NCBI GenBank assembly: GCA_013298445.1
Contig: JAAFHQ010000403.1
Span: 1 to 5,747, forward strand
DNA length: 5,747 nt
Direction of reading: 5' to 3'
From: Chitinophagales bacterium
GTDB lineage: Bacteria; Bacteroidota; Bacteroidia; Chitinophagales; Saprospiraceae
Under the pieces are notes generated by a model. It was not told where the DNA came from. It did not search any database and was given only the letters and a program-made list of their open reading frames with translations. The translations under genes and the position numbers were made by a program. Every line of letters begins with the position of its first letter. The stretch's first letter is position 1. Below are positions 1 to 5,720 of this stretch, piece by piece.

Positions 1-237
1 CAGTGCAACATCTATATTGCGGATATTGATTTTATTCCACCGCCGCCTTGCCCGGAGGGCGATTTGGAATGGATTGCTTTTGTCGATGTGCCCAATGTGC
101 CCACGCCACCTACCGATTTCACCATTTATCAATACTTGATGGAGGAAAAGCCTTTTGCTTTTAATGCGGTGTATGATGCGGAGATGAATTTGCTGTTTAT
201 GGATGAGGAATTGACAGGGGTGAGGATTTTGGGGTGA
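1..237 (+). CDS. Probable Nudix hydrolase, C-terminal fragment (5' end outside window)
   Basis: An open frame enters from the left edge and ends at TGA 235-237, giving the last 78 residues of a protein; the start is not visible. The fragment reads as a beta strand (CNIYIADI), a proline run (PPPP), then GDLEWIAF and a TPPTDF-IYQYL-KPFAFNAVYDAEMNLL stretch. This matches my recollection of the half of Nudix proteins that follows the catalytic Nudix box, where an 'EG-L-W' strand precedes a helix. The Nudix box itself (GX5EX7REUXEEXGU) would lie upstream, so neither catalysis nor substrate can be judged. It converges on the minus-strand gene at 242, with 4 bp between the stop codons and no obvious shared terminator. 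The reading frame is secure; the family assignment is moderate. Confidence 0.6.
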   Translation, partial: QCNIYIADIDFIPPPPCPEGDLEWIAFVDVPNVPTPPTDFTIYQYLMEEKPFAFNAVYDAEMNLLFMDEELTGVRILG

Positions 238-241
238 TATT

Positions 242-505
242 TTATGAAATACACTCCAAAAACTGGCCATCATGATCAAAGATTGTGTATTCTGCCTCTA
301 CAGTTGAACGTTTTTTATCGAATTGAATGAACGTTTTCACTTCCTCCATGGCATCAAAAACCTTATAATAATTCTCTCCTTCATGGAAATACCGCGTGTC
401 ATCAAAATTCAAAACGATTCCCGTAGCCACTTCAGCACGGATTAAAACAAAGCTGCCTATACTCGTTTTAGGAATTTCCATACCCAAAATTTTAAGCTGC
501 GTCAT
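242..505 (-). CDS. Small hypothetical protein, 87 aa
   Basis: I do not recognise this protein. The chosen start is ATG at 505-503, giving MTQLKILGMEIP; an in-frame TTG at 529 would add eight residues, and an in-frame TAA lies just upstream of that. The stop is TAA at 244-242. The predicted protein is soluble, without a signal peptide or membrane segment, and rich in acidic and aromatic residues. It alternates strand-like stretches (SFVLIRAEVATGIVLNF, AEYTIFDHDG) with one likely helix (YYKVFDAMEEVKTFIQF), so a small alpha/beta fold is plausible. A weak purine stretch (GGAG) lies about 14 nt before the ATG. It is downstream of metG in the same orientation, separated by the palindrome cluster at 530-620, so it could receive metG read-through. 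Its composition looks protein-like rather than random, but the short length leaves doubt. Confidence 0.6.
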   Translation of the reverse strand: MTQLKILGMEIPKTSIGSFVLIRAEVATGIVLNFDDTRYFHEGENYYKVFDAMEEVKTFIQFDKKRSTVEAEYTIFDHDGQFLECIS

Positions 506-529
506 CCTACATTCAGTCTCCGCAGCCAA

Positions 530-589
530 CCCATGGATTTATCCGTGGGAGGCCACACTACCGCCTCACCCCATGAATTTATTCGTGGG
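530..589. repeat. Two REP-like 20-nt hairpins with 40-nt period
   Basis: Copy 1 is CCCATGGATTTATCCGTGGG at 530-549 and copy 2 is CCCATGAATTTATTCGTGGG at 570-589. Each folds on itself as a 9-bp stem with one T-G wobble and a TT centre. The copies differ at two positions only (536/543 against 576/583), and these positions pair with each other, so G-C in one copy is A-T in the other. Between them GAGGC (549-553) can pair with GCCTC (563-567), so hairpins fill the segment almost end to end. This is typical of intergenic REP-like palindromes. There is no T-tract, so it is not a classical terminator. The copies lie between metG and the small gene and would be in the 3' part of a metG transcript, where they could slow exonucleases; that role is inference. 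Confidence 0.7.
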
Positions 590-620
590 TGAAATAAATG
601 GCTTGAAGCCATTTATTTCA
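590..620. repeat. Perfect 15-bp hairpin overlapping the metG stop codon
   Basis: TGAAATAAATGGCTT (590-604) and AAGCCATTTATTTCA (606-620) are perfect reverse complements around a single G; in RNA the loop would open to a few more bases. The metG stop codon (615-613), its last lysine codon and two bases of the preceding valine codon lie inside the right arm. It directly abuts the second REP-like hairpin. No T-run follows on the minus strand, so intrinsic termination is not supported. A role as a 3' mRNA end or stability structure, or simply as part of the repeat cluster, is possible. Confidence 0.75.
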
Positions 621-2781
621 CAATGCTCCCATTGCTCACCCCTACCGCTGGGCTCACCAAACGCAATCTTCCATCCGGTTCCTCCGCGCTCAAAATCATC
701 CCATTCGACTCAATGCCCCGCAATTTGCGTGGAGCCAAATTCGCTACGACTACCACCTGTTTACCTGGCAATTCTTCCGGCCTAAAATGCTCCGCAATAC
801 CCGAAACAATCGTCCGCTCTTCAAAACCCAGGTCAATTTGCAATTTCAGCAGCTTATCCGCTTTGGGTACTCGTTCAGCAGAAAGGATGGTGCCCACCCG
901 CAGGTCAATTTTGGCAAAATCCTCGTATTGGATCACTTCTTTCAATGCAGGCAGTTCGGTATTGGTCACTTCGTTCGTTTTTAAATCCTGAGCAGCAGGT
1001 GCATTTTTAATTCTTTCCGCTTCGGCAGCCAAAATCGCCGCCAGTTTGTCCTTTTGGCGGTTTACAATCTCCAGGCGACTGGTATCACGCCGATCGTTGA
1101 TTTTGGGAAACAATACTTCTACTTCTCCAACCTGATGCCCCGCAGGAACAATGGCCAGTCCGTTTTCCAGTTTGTGCAGCAACTCCGCCCAATCCCCATT
1201 CTGCACTTCGGGCAAACCAATCAATTTGCGGAAACGTGGCGAGGTAAAGGGAATAAATGGATGCGCCGCCAAACTTAACAAGCCCACGATCTGCAAGCAG
1301 ATGAACATACACTCGCGAATGACCGGGCTATCGGGATTTTCCTTGTAAATGTTCCAGGGCGATACATCCTGCAAGTAGGTATTGCCGTAGGTAGAAATCT
1401 CCAAAAAGGTTTGGCTCGCCGCTTTGAAACTAAATGCGTCCAATTCCTCACTGAAGCGCTGTACCAAGGCAGTGACATCGGCCAGTTTATCCTGAAGGTC
1501 GATCTTGAGTTCCGGTACTTGCCCACCAAAATACTTGTGGGTGAGGGTAATCACCCGGTTGACAAAGTTGCCCAAGTTGTCGGCCAGTTCTTTATCGTGG
1601 TAGTCCACAAAGTCGTCCCATTTGAAATCCGCGTCGCGGTTTTCAGGCATGTTGCGCAGCAACGCATAGCGCAATGCATCTTCTTTATTGGGAAAATCTG
1701 CAAATTCTTCCAGGTAGTTGTGTTGTTCGATGCCCCAACCCCGCGATTTGGAGAATTTTTGGCCCTCAAAATTCAGGAATTGATTGGCTGGCACGTTTTT
1801 AGGCAGCGCAAATTCGCCGTGCGCCTTGAGCATAGCCGGGAAAATGATACAGTGGAAAACGATGTTGTCTTTGCCAATAAAATGGATCAATTCTACATCG
1901 TCACCTTTCCAATAGTCCTCCCAGTTTTTGCCATTGTCCAGCGCCCATTGCTTGGCTGCGGAGATGTATCCAATGGGGGCATCAAACCATACATACAATA
2001 CCTTCCCTTTTCCTTCGGGCAGCGGCACGGGGATGCCCCAATCCAGGTCCCGAGTAATGGAACGAGGATGTAAGCCACCATCCAGCCAGGACAGGCATTG
2101 GCCCAATACGTGGTTTTTCCAAGTCTTAGGGTCATGGTGTTGTTTGCCATCGAGTACTCCGGTTTCAACCCACTGTTTCAGCCACTCGGTGTGGTTGTCG
2201 AGTTTAAAGTACCAGTGTTTGGTTTTTTTCAGAACGGGTGTTTTGCCACTCAACGTAGAGCGGGGATTGATCAGTTCCAGGGGTGAGAGGTCGGAACCAC
2301 AGTTTTCACACTGGTCGCCAAAGGCTTCGGTATGTCCACATTTTGGACAAGTACCAATGATGTAGCGATCGGCCAGGAATTGATCGTAGTCCTCGTCGTA
2401 GTATTGTTCAATAAAATGCTCTTCAAACTCATCCCCTTTTTCGTGCAAACGCAGGAAAAAATCTTGGGACGTTTTGTGGTGAATCGGCTCACTGGTGCGG
2501 TGGTAGATGTCGAAGGAGATGCCCAGTTGTTCAAAAGTAGCCTTATTCAGTGCATGGTATTTGTCGATGATCTCCCGTGGACTGATGCCTTCTTTTTTGG
2601 CTTTGATGGTAATGGCCGCGCCGTGTTCATCCGAGCCACATACCCATACCACCTCCTTGCCAAGCATCCGCAGGTAACGTACGTAGATGTCAGCAGGCAA
2701 ATAAGCGCCAGCCAGGTGGCCCAGGTGAAGGGCGCCATTGGCGTAAGGCAAAGCGGAGGTGATCAAATATTTTTTTGACAT
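613..2781 (-). CDS. metG: Methionyl-tRNA synthetase with C-terminal tRNA-binding domain
   Basis: Cytoplasmic class I aminoacyl-tRNA synthetase that uses ATP to join methionine to tRNA-Met, including the initiator. The 722-residue product has the HIGH-type signature HLGH (residues 19-22) in YANGALHLGHLAG, a zinc knuckle C145-x2-C148-x9-C158-x2-C161, WFDAPIGY (265-272) in the active-site region, and the second ATP motif as KFSKS (342-346) instead of KMSKS. An anticodon-binding helical domain follows at about 385-560, then a charged, alanine-rich linker (about 565-615). An EMAP/Trbp111-like OB-fold domain runs from about 615 to the end (DFAKIDLRVG, KADKLLKLQIDLG, NLAPRKLRGIESNGM). I chose ATG 2781-2779 because MSKKYLITSALPYANG is the expected N-terminus; an upstream in-frame extension to 2841 adds 20 unrelated residues. 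There is no clear Shine-Dalgarno sequence. The gene looks intact and full length. Confidence 0.98.
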   Translation of the reverse strand: MSKKYLITSALPYANGALHLGHLAGAYLPADIYVRYLRMLGKEVVWVCGSDEHGAAITIKAKKEGISPREIIDKYHALNKATFEQLGISFDIYHRTSEPIHHKTSQDFFLRLHEKGDEFEEHFIEQYYDEDYDQFLADRYIIGTCPKCGHTEAFGDQCENCGSDLSPLELINPRSTLSGKTPVLKKTKHWYFKLDNHTEWLKQWVETGVLDGKQHHDPKTWKNHVLGQCLSWLDGGLHPRSITRDLDWGIPVPLPEGKGKVLYVWFDAPIGYISAAKQWALDNGKNWEDYWKGDDVELIHFIGKDNIVFHCIIFPAMLKAHGEFALPKNVPANQFLNFEGQKFSKSRGWGIEQHNYLEEFADFPNKEDALRYALLRNMPENRDADFKWDDFVDYHDKELADNLGNFVNRVITLTHKYFGGQVPELKIDLQDKLADVTALVQRFSEELDAFSFKAASQTFLEISTYGNTYLQDVSPWNIYKENPDSPVIRECMFICLQIVGLLSLAAHPFIPFTSPRFRKLIGLPEVQNGDWAELLHKLENGLAIVPAGHQVGEVEVLFPKINDRRDTSRLEIVNRQKDKLAAILAAEAERIKNAPAAQDLKTNEVTNTELPALKEVIQYEDFAKIDLRVGTILSAERVPKADKLLKLQIDLGFEERTIVSGIAEHFRPEELPGKQVVVVANLAPRKLRGIESNGMILSAEEPDGRLRLVSPAVGVSNGSIVK

Positions 2782-2838
2782 GGTAACACAGTTGTAGTGG
2801 AGTCGCGTTATAATTTGGCGCGAATATAAGCTTTTGTC

Positions 2839-2872
2839 CAACGATATCTACCTATAAAATGGTTCCATCAAA
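2839..2872 (-). promoter_or_regulatory. Weak candidate metG promoter
   Basis: Read on the minus strand, TTTG (2872-2869) and TATCGTTG (2846-2839, one mismatch to TAnnTTTG) are 22 nt apart, against the 19-21 nt usual for the Bacteroidota primary sigma factor. A start a few bases further on would give a leader of about 50 nt before the metG ATG. Both the mismatch and the spacing make this only a suggestion. Confidence 0.22.
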
Positions 2873-2939
2873 TCTTTGGAGCATGTAAATAAAACCTAAT
2901 TTTTACAATTATTCGATATACATGGAATGCAATTAGTTG

Positions 2940-2947
2940 TATATTTG
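2940..2947 (+). promoter_or_regulatory. Bacteroidota-type -7 promoter box
   Basis: TATATTTG is a perfect match to the TAnnTTTG box used by Bacteroidota primary sigma factors. I see no good TTTG/TTG element 19-21 nt upstream; the nearest, TTCG at 2912-2915, is too far. A start 4-8 nt downstream would fall at 2951-2955, where the long stem of the candidate RNA begins. That coincidence is the main reason to take the box seriously, since an isolated match in AT-rich DNA is not rare. Confidence 0.4.
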
Positions 2948-2950
2948 GCC

Positions 2951-3113
2951 ATTGTTTTTAGAGCTCTAGTCTTCTGCATACGCTTAGTCGTCCGTTCCAG
3001 TATTATTTTCAGCCTTCTACACTATCTAGCCACATTATTTCTTGTTCTAAATCAAACAGTCTTTGCCATGCGGCAGGCTAAGCGTACACTATGCAATACT
3101 AGTTCTAAACAAT
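2951..3113 (+). ncRNA. Candidate structured RNA or leader with long closing stem
   Basis: The two ends of this segment pair over about 37 nt per arm. From outside in: ATTGTTT (2951-2957) with AAACAAT (3107-3113), AGA (2960-2962) with TCT (3104-3106), CTAGT (2966-2970) with ACTAG (3098-3102), TGCATA (2975-2980) with TATGCA (3090-3095), and CGCTTAG (2981-2987) with CTAAGCG (3078-3084). The last two helices are separated by a 5-nt bulge TACAC. The enclosed loop of about 90 nt holds at least one small hairpin, TGCC-ATGC-GGCA (3064-3075). Overall shape, a long bulged rod closing a large loop, recalls 6S RNA, but I cannot match it to any family. The + strand is favoured by the -7 box just upstream and the intrinsic terminator downstream. 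It could also be a long 5' leader of the DUF1015 gene, or a degenerate mobile element with inverted ends, though I see no flanking duplication. Confidence 0.42.
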
Positions 3114-3118
3114 CATGT

Positions 3119-3145
3119 GGCAGCCCCTTCCCTTCTGGGGCTGTC
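3119..3145 (+). other. GC-rich hairpin before the terminator
   Basis: CAGCCCC (3121-3127) pairs perfectly with GGGGCTG (3137-3143) around a pyrimidine-only loop TTCCCTTCT; a wobble (3120/3144) and a G-C pair (3119/3145) can extend it to 9 bp. It lies between the long stem-loop and the terminator on the same strand, so it is probably another domain of the same transcript. No T-tract follows, so it is not itself a terminator. Confidence 0.55.
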
Positions 3146-3152
3146 CTGCGCT

Positions 3153-3190
3153 AAGGAATGGGTGTGATAACTTTCCACCCGTTCCTTTTT
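3153..3190 (+). terminator. Intrinsic terminator upstream of the DUF1015 gene
   Basis: AAGGAATGGGTG (3153-3164) pairs with CACCCGTTCCTT (3176-3187) as a 12-bp stem with one T-G wobble and an 11-nt loop. It is followed by TTT, A, TTTT and, after GC, a run of six T. The T-tract exists on the + strand only, so it should stop + strand transcription about 40 nt before the ATG at 3232. No + strand gene precedes it, so it terminates either a small RNA or the leader of the DUF1015 gene (attenuation). Confidence 0.72.
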
Positions 3191-3231
3191 ATTTTGCTTT
3201 TTTGCTACCTTGCCAGCAAGTAATTGGATCC

Positions 3232-4338
3232 ATGCAAATCAACCCTTTTCGGGCGCTCTTGCCACATTTGGAAAAAATTGAATCAAACGACGCTTTTTTT
3301 GCTGCCGTAAAAGAAGAGTTTCCCCATTTTGCACAAACTGCTTACTTTGAATCGCGGGAAATGCCAGCCCTTTACCTTTGCTCCATTGAATCTGCCAGTC
3401 ATAAGGCCCTAGGCATTGTCGGGTGTGCCCATATTCAGGACTATTTGCAAGGGGCCATCAAACGCCACGAGAATACCATCCCTGCCAAGGAGGAAGTGCA
3501 AATCCGTTTGTGGAAGGAACAACAGGCGATGATAAAACCCGTCTTATTGGCCTATCCTAGCGTACCTGCAATTGAAGCCTGGATGCAAAAAATCGCGACA
3601 AACCAGGCTCCAAGTTTAGAAATCCCCTTCCCGGCCGAGGAACAAACCTACCAAATTTGGGAAATCGCTGACCCGGTGGAATTGCAATACATTCAGGAGT
3701 TGTTTGCGGCCTTTGTACCCCGGTCCTACATTGCCGATGGGCACCATCGCTGCTCTTCTTCGGCAGTTTTGTATGAGCGAGACTTGATATACGGGAAGGC
3801 TGATCCTCATTTTTTGGTAGCCCTTTTTCCATCAAATCACTTAAACATCCAGGCTTTTCACCGCGTCCTGGATGAGGTAAATTGGACTGCGGATGAGTTG
3901 CTTAAAAAGCTCGAACCCTACTTTCACATCGAAGCCAATACTAGTGCGGTACCTCCAGCGCAGAAATTTGAATGGGGTTTATTGGTAGAAAAACAGGCTT
4001 TTCGCCTAACTTGGAGCCGAGATTTTCTGGAGCATTATCATTGGGAAAAAGCCATTTTGGATACCCAGTTATTCAATGAAGTGGTTTTGCCAAATGTGTT
4101 TGGCATCGTCAATGTGCGCCAGGAACCCAGATTGACTTATGTTGAAGGAGCCAAAGGAATGGCCCATTTGCAACAAGTACAACAACTCAAACCCCAACGC
4201 GTAGCCTTTGCCCTCTACCCCATCGACTTGCAGGAAATGATGTTGCTGGCAGATCACAATCAGGCTTTGCCACCTAAGTCAACCTGGTTTGAGCCGAGGA
4301 TGAAAAATGGGGTAGTGGTGCGCCCTTTTCCAATTTAA
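3232..4338 (+). CDS. DUF1015 (SerK/SbnI-like) family protein, short form
   Basis: The 368-residue soluble protein belongs to the DUF1015 family, whose characterised relatives SerK and SbnI are free L-serine kinases; activity here is not established. Family signatures visible are GAIKRHENT (74-82), IADGHHRCSSS (167-177), AFHRVL (208-213), LDTQLFNEVVLPNVFGI (276-292) and the C-terminal PPKSTWFEPRMKNGVVVRPF (347-366). From memory, typical Bacteroidota members have about 40 more residues near the N-terminus, with an S-R-P/S-Y-type motif and an 'NP-SF-HI' stretch. Here MQINPFRALLPHLEKIES leads almost directly to AFFAAVKEEF, so the N-terminal part is short. I chose ATG 3232 because it gives the expected -I-PFRA- opening; the open frame back to 3115 runs through the terminator. 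The next gene starts 22 bp after the stop, suggesting co-transcription. Confidence 0.88.
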   Translation: MQINPFRALLPHLEKIESNDAFFAAVKEEFPHFAQTAYFESREMPALYLCSIESASHKALGIVGCAHIQDYLQGAIKRHENTIPAKEEVQIRLWKEQQAMIKPVLLAYPSVPAIEAWMQKIATNQAPSLEIPFPAEEQTYQIWEIADPVELQYIQELFAAFVPRSYIADGHHRCSSSAVLYERDLIYGKADPHFLVALFPSNHLNIQAFHRVLDEVNWTADELLKKLEPYFHIEANTSAVPPAQKFEWGLLVEKQAFRLTWSRDFLEHYHWEKAILDTQLFNEVVLPNVFGIVNVRQEPRLTYVEGAKGMAHLQQVQQLKPQRVAFALYPIDLQEMMLLADHNQALPPKSTWFEPRMKNGVVVRPFPI

Positions 4339-4360
4339 ACATCAACACAAAAAACGACTC

Positions 4361-5542
4361 ATGATACGGAAGATCAGCGCTGATCGCCTTTATACTGGAA
4401 CCACCGATGTCGCATTGCCCGACAAGGTTGTGATCTTTGACCCCCAAGGCACCATTTTGCAAATTGATGATTTAGCGGCACATGACTCAGCCAGTGTGGA
4501 AAAACTGGAAGGTGCCATTGTGCCCGGCTTCATCAATACCCACTGCCACCTGGAGCTTTCCCACATGAAGGACAAGGCCAATACCGGAACCGGGCTGGTG
4601 CCTTTTTTACAAACGGTGGTCAATTTCCGCGACATTTCCATGGAGGAAATCCTGGATGCCATCGATCGCGCTGATGCCGAAATGTGGGAAGGGGGCATCA
4701 TGGCCGTAGGCGACATTTCCAATAAAGCGGATACTGCTGCACGCAAGAACCAAAGCCAGATCCAGTACTACACTTTTGTAGAGTTTTTTGACTTCTTGCA
4801 GGAAGAGGGTGCTGATAACTGGTTCAACAACTTCAAACCCGCCTACGACCAGCAAAGTGATAGCAACCGCAATCGCAAAAGTGCGGTGCCCCACGCGCCC
4901 TATACGGTTTCGCGCAACTTGTTCAAAAAAATCAATGCACTGAACCAGCCGGGCTGCACAGTCAGCATCCACAACCAGGAAACGCCGGGTGAAAATGCTC
5001 TTTTCCAGACTAAAACCGGGAGTTTTTTGGAGTTTTACACTGGCTTCGGTTTCCCCTTGGATCAGTTCCAGCCTAGTGGCAAAAGCTCCATCCATTATGC
5101 GCTGGAAAACATGGATCCGGCCTGTCGCACCCTTTTTGTACACAACACCGAAAGTACCCGCGAGGACATCCGCGCTGCTCAGGCCTGGAATCAGGATATT
5201 TATTGGGCCACTTGCCCCAATGCCAATTTGTTCATCGAAAACCGCCTGCCAAATTACCAGTATTTCCTAGATACGGAGGCTAAGGTCACCATTGGTACCG
5301 ATAGTTTGACCTCGAACTGGCAATTGTCGGTGCTGGAAGAAATGAAAACCATCGCGCGTTTCCAGTCTTATGTGCCTTTTACGACGATTTTGCGCTGGGC
5401 CACGATCAATGGGGCGGAGGCGCTGGGTTTTGAAGACAACTTGGGGAGTATTGAGGTGGGTAAACGGCCAGGATTGCTGTTGTTGAATTTGGGGGAGGAT
5501 GAGAAGTTGAGGGCGGATACGGTTGTAAAAAGGATTATCTGA
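4361..5542 (+). CDS. Amidohydrolase-superfamily protein, deaminase-like subgroup
   Basis: A 393-residue cytosolic metal-dependent hydrolase with the amidohydrolase TIM-barrel motifs. These are the metal-binding HxH after strand 1 (H61, H63 in NTHCHLELSH), PHAPYTVS (177-184), H204 in SIHNQETPGE (comparable to HxxExxxE of the SsnA/TrzN/MTA-deaminase branch), H261 in LFVHNTES, CPNANL (285-290) and the catalytic aspartate D314 in IGTDS. The N-terminal residues (to about 55) and the C-terminal GSIEVGKRPGLLLLNL (362-377) form the small beta-sandwich typical of this branch. The key residues are all present, so it should be active; deamination of a purine- or pterin-like substrate is a family-based guess, and the substrate cannot be read from sequence. 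Start ATG 4361 has an A-rich upstream and no Shine-Dalgarno sequence. It lies 22 bp after the DUF1015 gene. No intrinsic terminator follows; a MITE-like palindrome starts 31 bp downstream. Confidence 0.9.
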   Translation: MIRKISADRLYTGTTDVALPDKVVIFDPQGTILQIDDLAAHDSASVEKLEGAIVPGFINTHCHLELSHMKDKANTGTGLVPFLQTVVNFRDISMEEILDAIDRADAEMWEGGIMAVGDISNKADTAARKNQSQIQYYTFVEFFDFLQEEGADNWFNNFKPAYDQQSDSNRNRKSAVPHAPYTVSRNLFKKINALNQPGCTVSIHNQETPGENALFQTKTGSFLEFYTGFGFPLDQFQPSGKSSIHYALENMDPACRTLFVHNTESTREDIRAAQAWNQDIYWATCPNANLFIENRLPNYQYFLDTEAKVTIGTDSLTSNWQLSVLEEMKTIARFQSYVPFTTILRWATINGAEALGFEDNLGSIEVGKRPGLLLLNLGEDEKLRADTVVKRII

Positions 5543-5573
5543 GTCAAAAGTCATGTATTCGGAACTTAACTCA

Positions 5574-5720
5574 AAAAAATCGTAACTATTTAGCACACTT
5601 CATTTTTTTTACCACAAAGGCACAAAGACACAAAGGCATTAAGTTCTAAAATGTTGTGTCTTTGTGCCTTTGTGATAAAAAATTCCGCCGCAGGCGGCTG
5701 CTAAATAGTTACAAAAAATC
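5574..5720. mobile_element. MITE-like palindromic element with 8-bp flanking repeats
   Basis: GTAACTATTTAGCA (5582-5595) and TGCTAAATAGTTAC (5699-5712) are perfect 14-bp terminal inverted repeats bounding a 131-bp element. AAAAAATC abuts both outer ends as a direct repeat (5574-5581 and 5713-5720), as expected of a target-site duplication. Inside are the strong palindrome at 5605-5682 and a small GC hairpin CCGCC-GCA-GGCGG (5685-5697). There is no reading frame, so transposition would need a transposase supplied elsewhere. The A-rich flank lowers the information content of the direct repeat, but the trailing TC and its exact abutment on both sides support insertion. Confidence 0.62.
5605..5682. 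repeat. Perfect 21-bp palindrome built on CACAAAGG tandem units
   Basis: Positions 5613-5633 and 5654-5674 are perfect reverse complements with a 20-nt loop. After one mismatch (5612/5675) pairing continues through A5611/T5676 and a T6/A6 run (5605-5610/5677-5682). The left arm consists of three tandem 8-mers, CACAAAGG, CACAAAGA and CACAAAGG (5613-5636); the right arm matches through 2.6 of them. No T-tract lies downstream of the stem on either strand, so it is not a classical terminator. CACAAAGG-type palindromes are, to my recollection, a common intergenic theme in Bacteroidota. Confidence 0.8.

Larger units (their letters stand above)
2782..3231. other. 450-bp divergent intergenic region
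   Basis: No convincing protein gene lies between the metG start and the DUF1015 start. From left to right it holds the presumed metG promoter and leader (2782 to about 2875), an AT-rich stretch with a perfect -7 box (2940-2947), a long imperfect stem-loop (2951-3113), a GC-rich hairpin (3121-3143) and a + strand terminator (3153-3190). A 41-nt spacer then runs to the ATG at 3232. The listed structures occupy most of 2940-3190. Confidence 0.8.

Noticed and set aside
1411..2073. 220-codon frame antisense to metG
   Set aside because: It lies entirely within the well-supported metG coding sequence on the opposite strand, and its product shows no recognisable motifs; it is a shadow of metG codon usage.
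2782..2841. 20-residue N-terminal extension of MetRS
   Set aside because: The protein should begin just before the KYLITSALPYANG strand; the extra residues lack homology to the family and the ATG at 2781 fits.
2951..3113. Long stem considered as terminal inverted repeats of an insertion element
   Set aside because: The arms contain bulges, no target-site duplication is seen outside them (GGCC on the left, CATG on the right), and a promoter box and terminator flank it in one orientation; kept as a less likely alternative.
2927..3154. 75-codon + strand frame with hydrophobic residues in the divergent intergenic region
   Set aside because: It overlaps the long stem-loop and the GC hairpin, has no ribosome-binding site, and its Leu/Phe-rich product reflects AT- and pyrimidine-rich DNA rather than a recognisable membrane protein.
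3115..3231. Upstream extension of the DUF1015 reading frame
   Set aside because: It would translate the hairpin and terminator and add 39 residues unlike the family N-terminus; MQINPFRA at 3232 is the natural start.
4607..5143. 178-codon frame antisense to the amidohydrolase gene
   Set aside because: It is covered by a gene with complete catalytic motifs on the + strand, and the antisense product has no family signature.
5613..5636. CACAAAGG tandem units considered as a CRISPR or minisatellite array
   Set aside because: Only three 8-bp units without spacers; they are better explained as one arm of the palindrome.
5605..5682. Palindrome considered as a terminator for the amidohydrolase gene
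   Set aside because: The stem is followed by A-runs rather than T-runs on both strands, so it lacks the U-tract of an intrinsic terminator.
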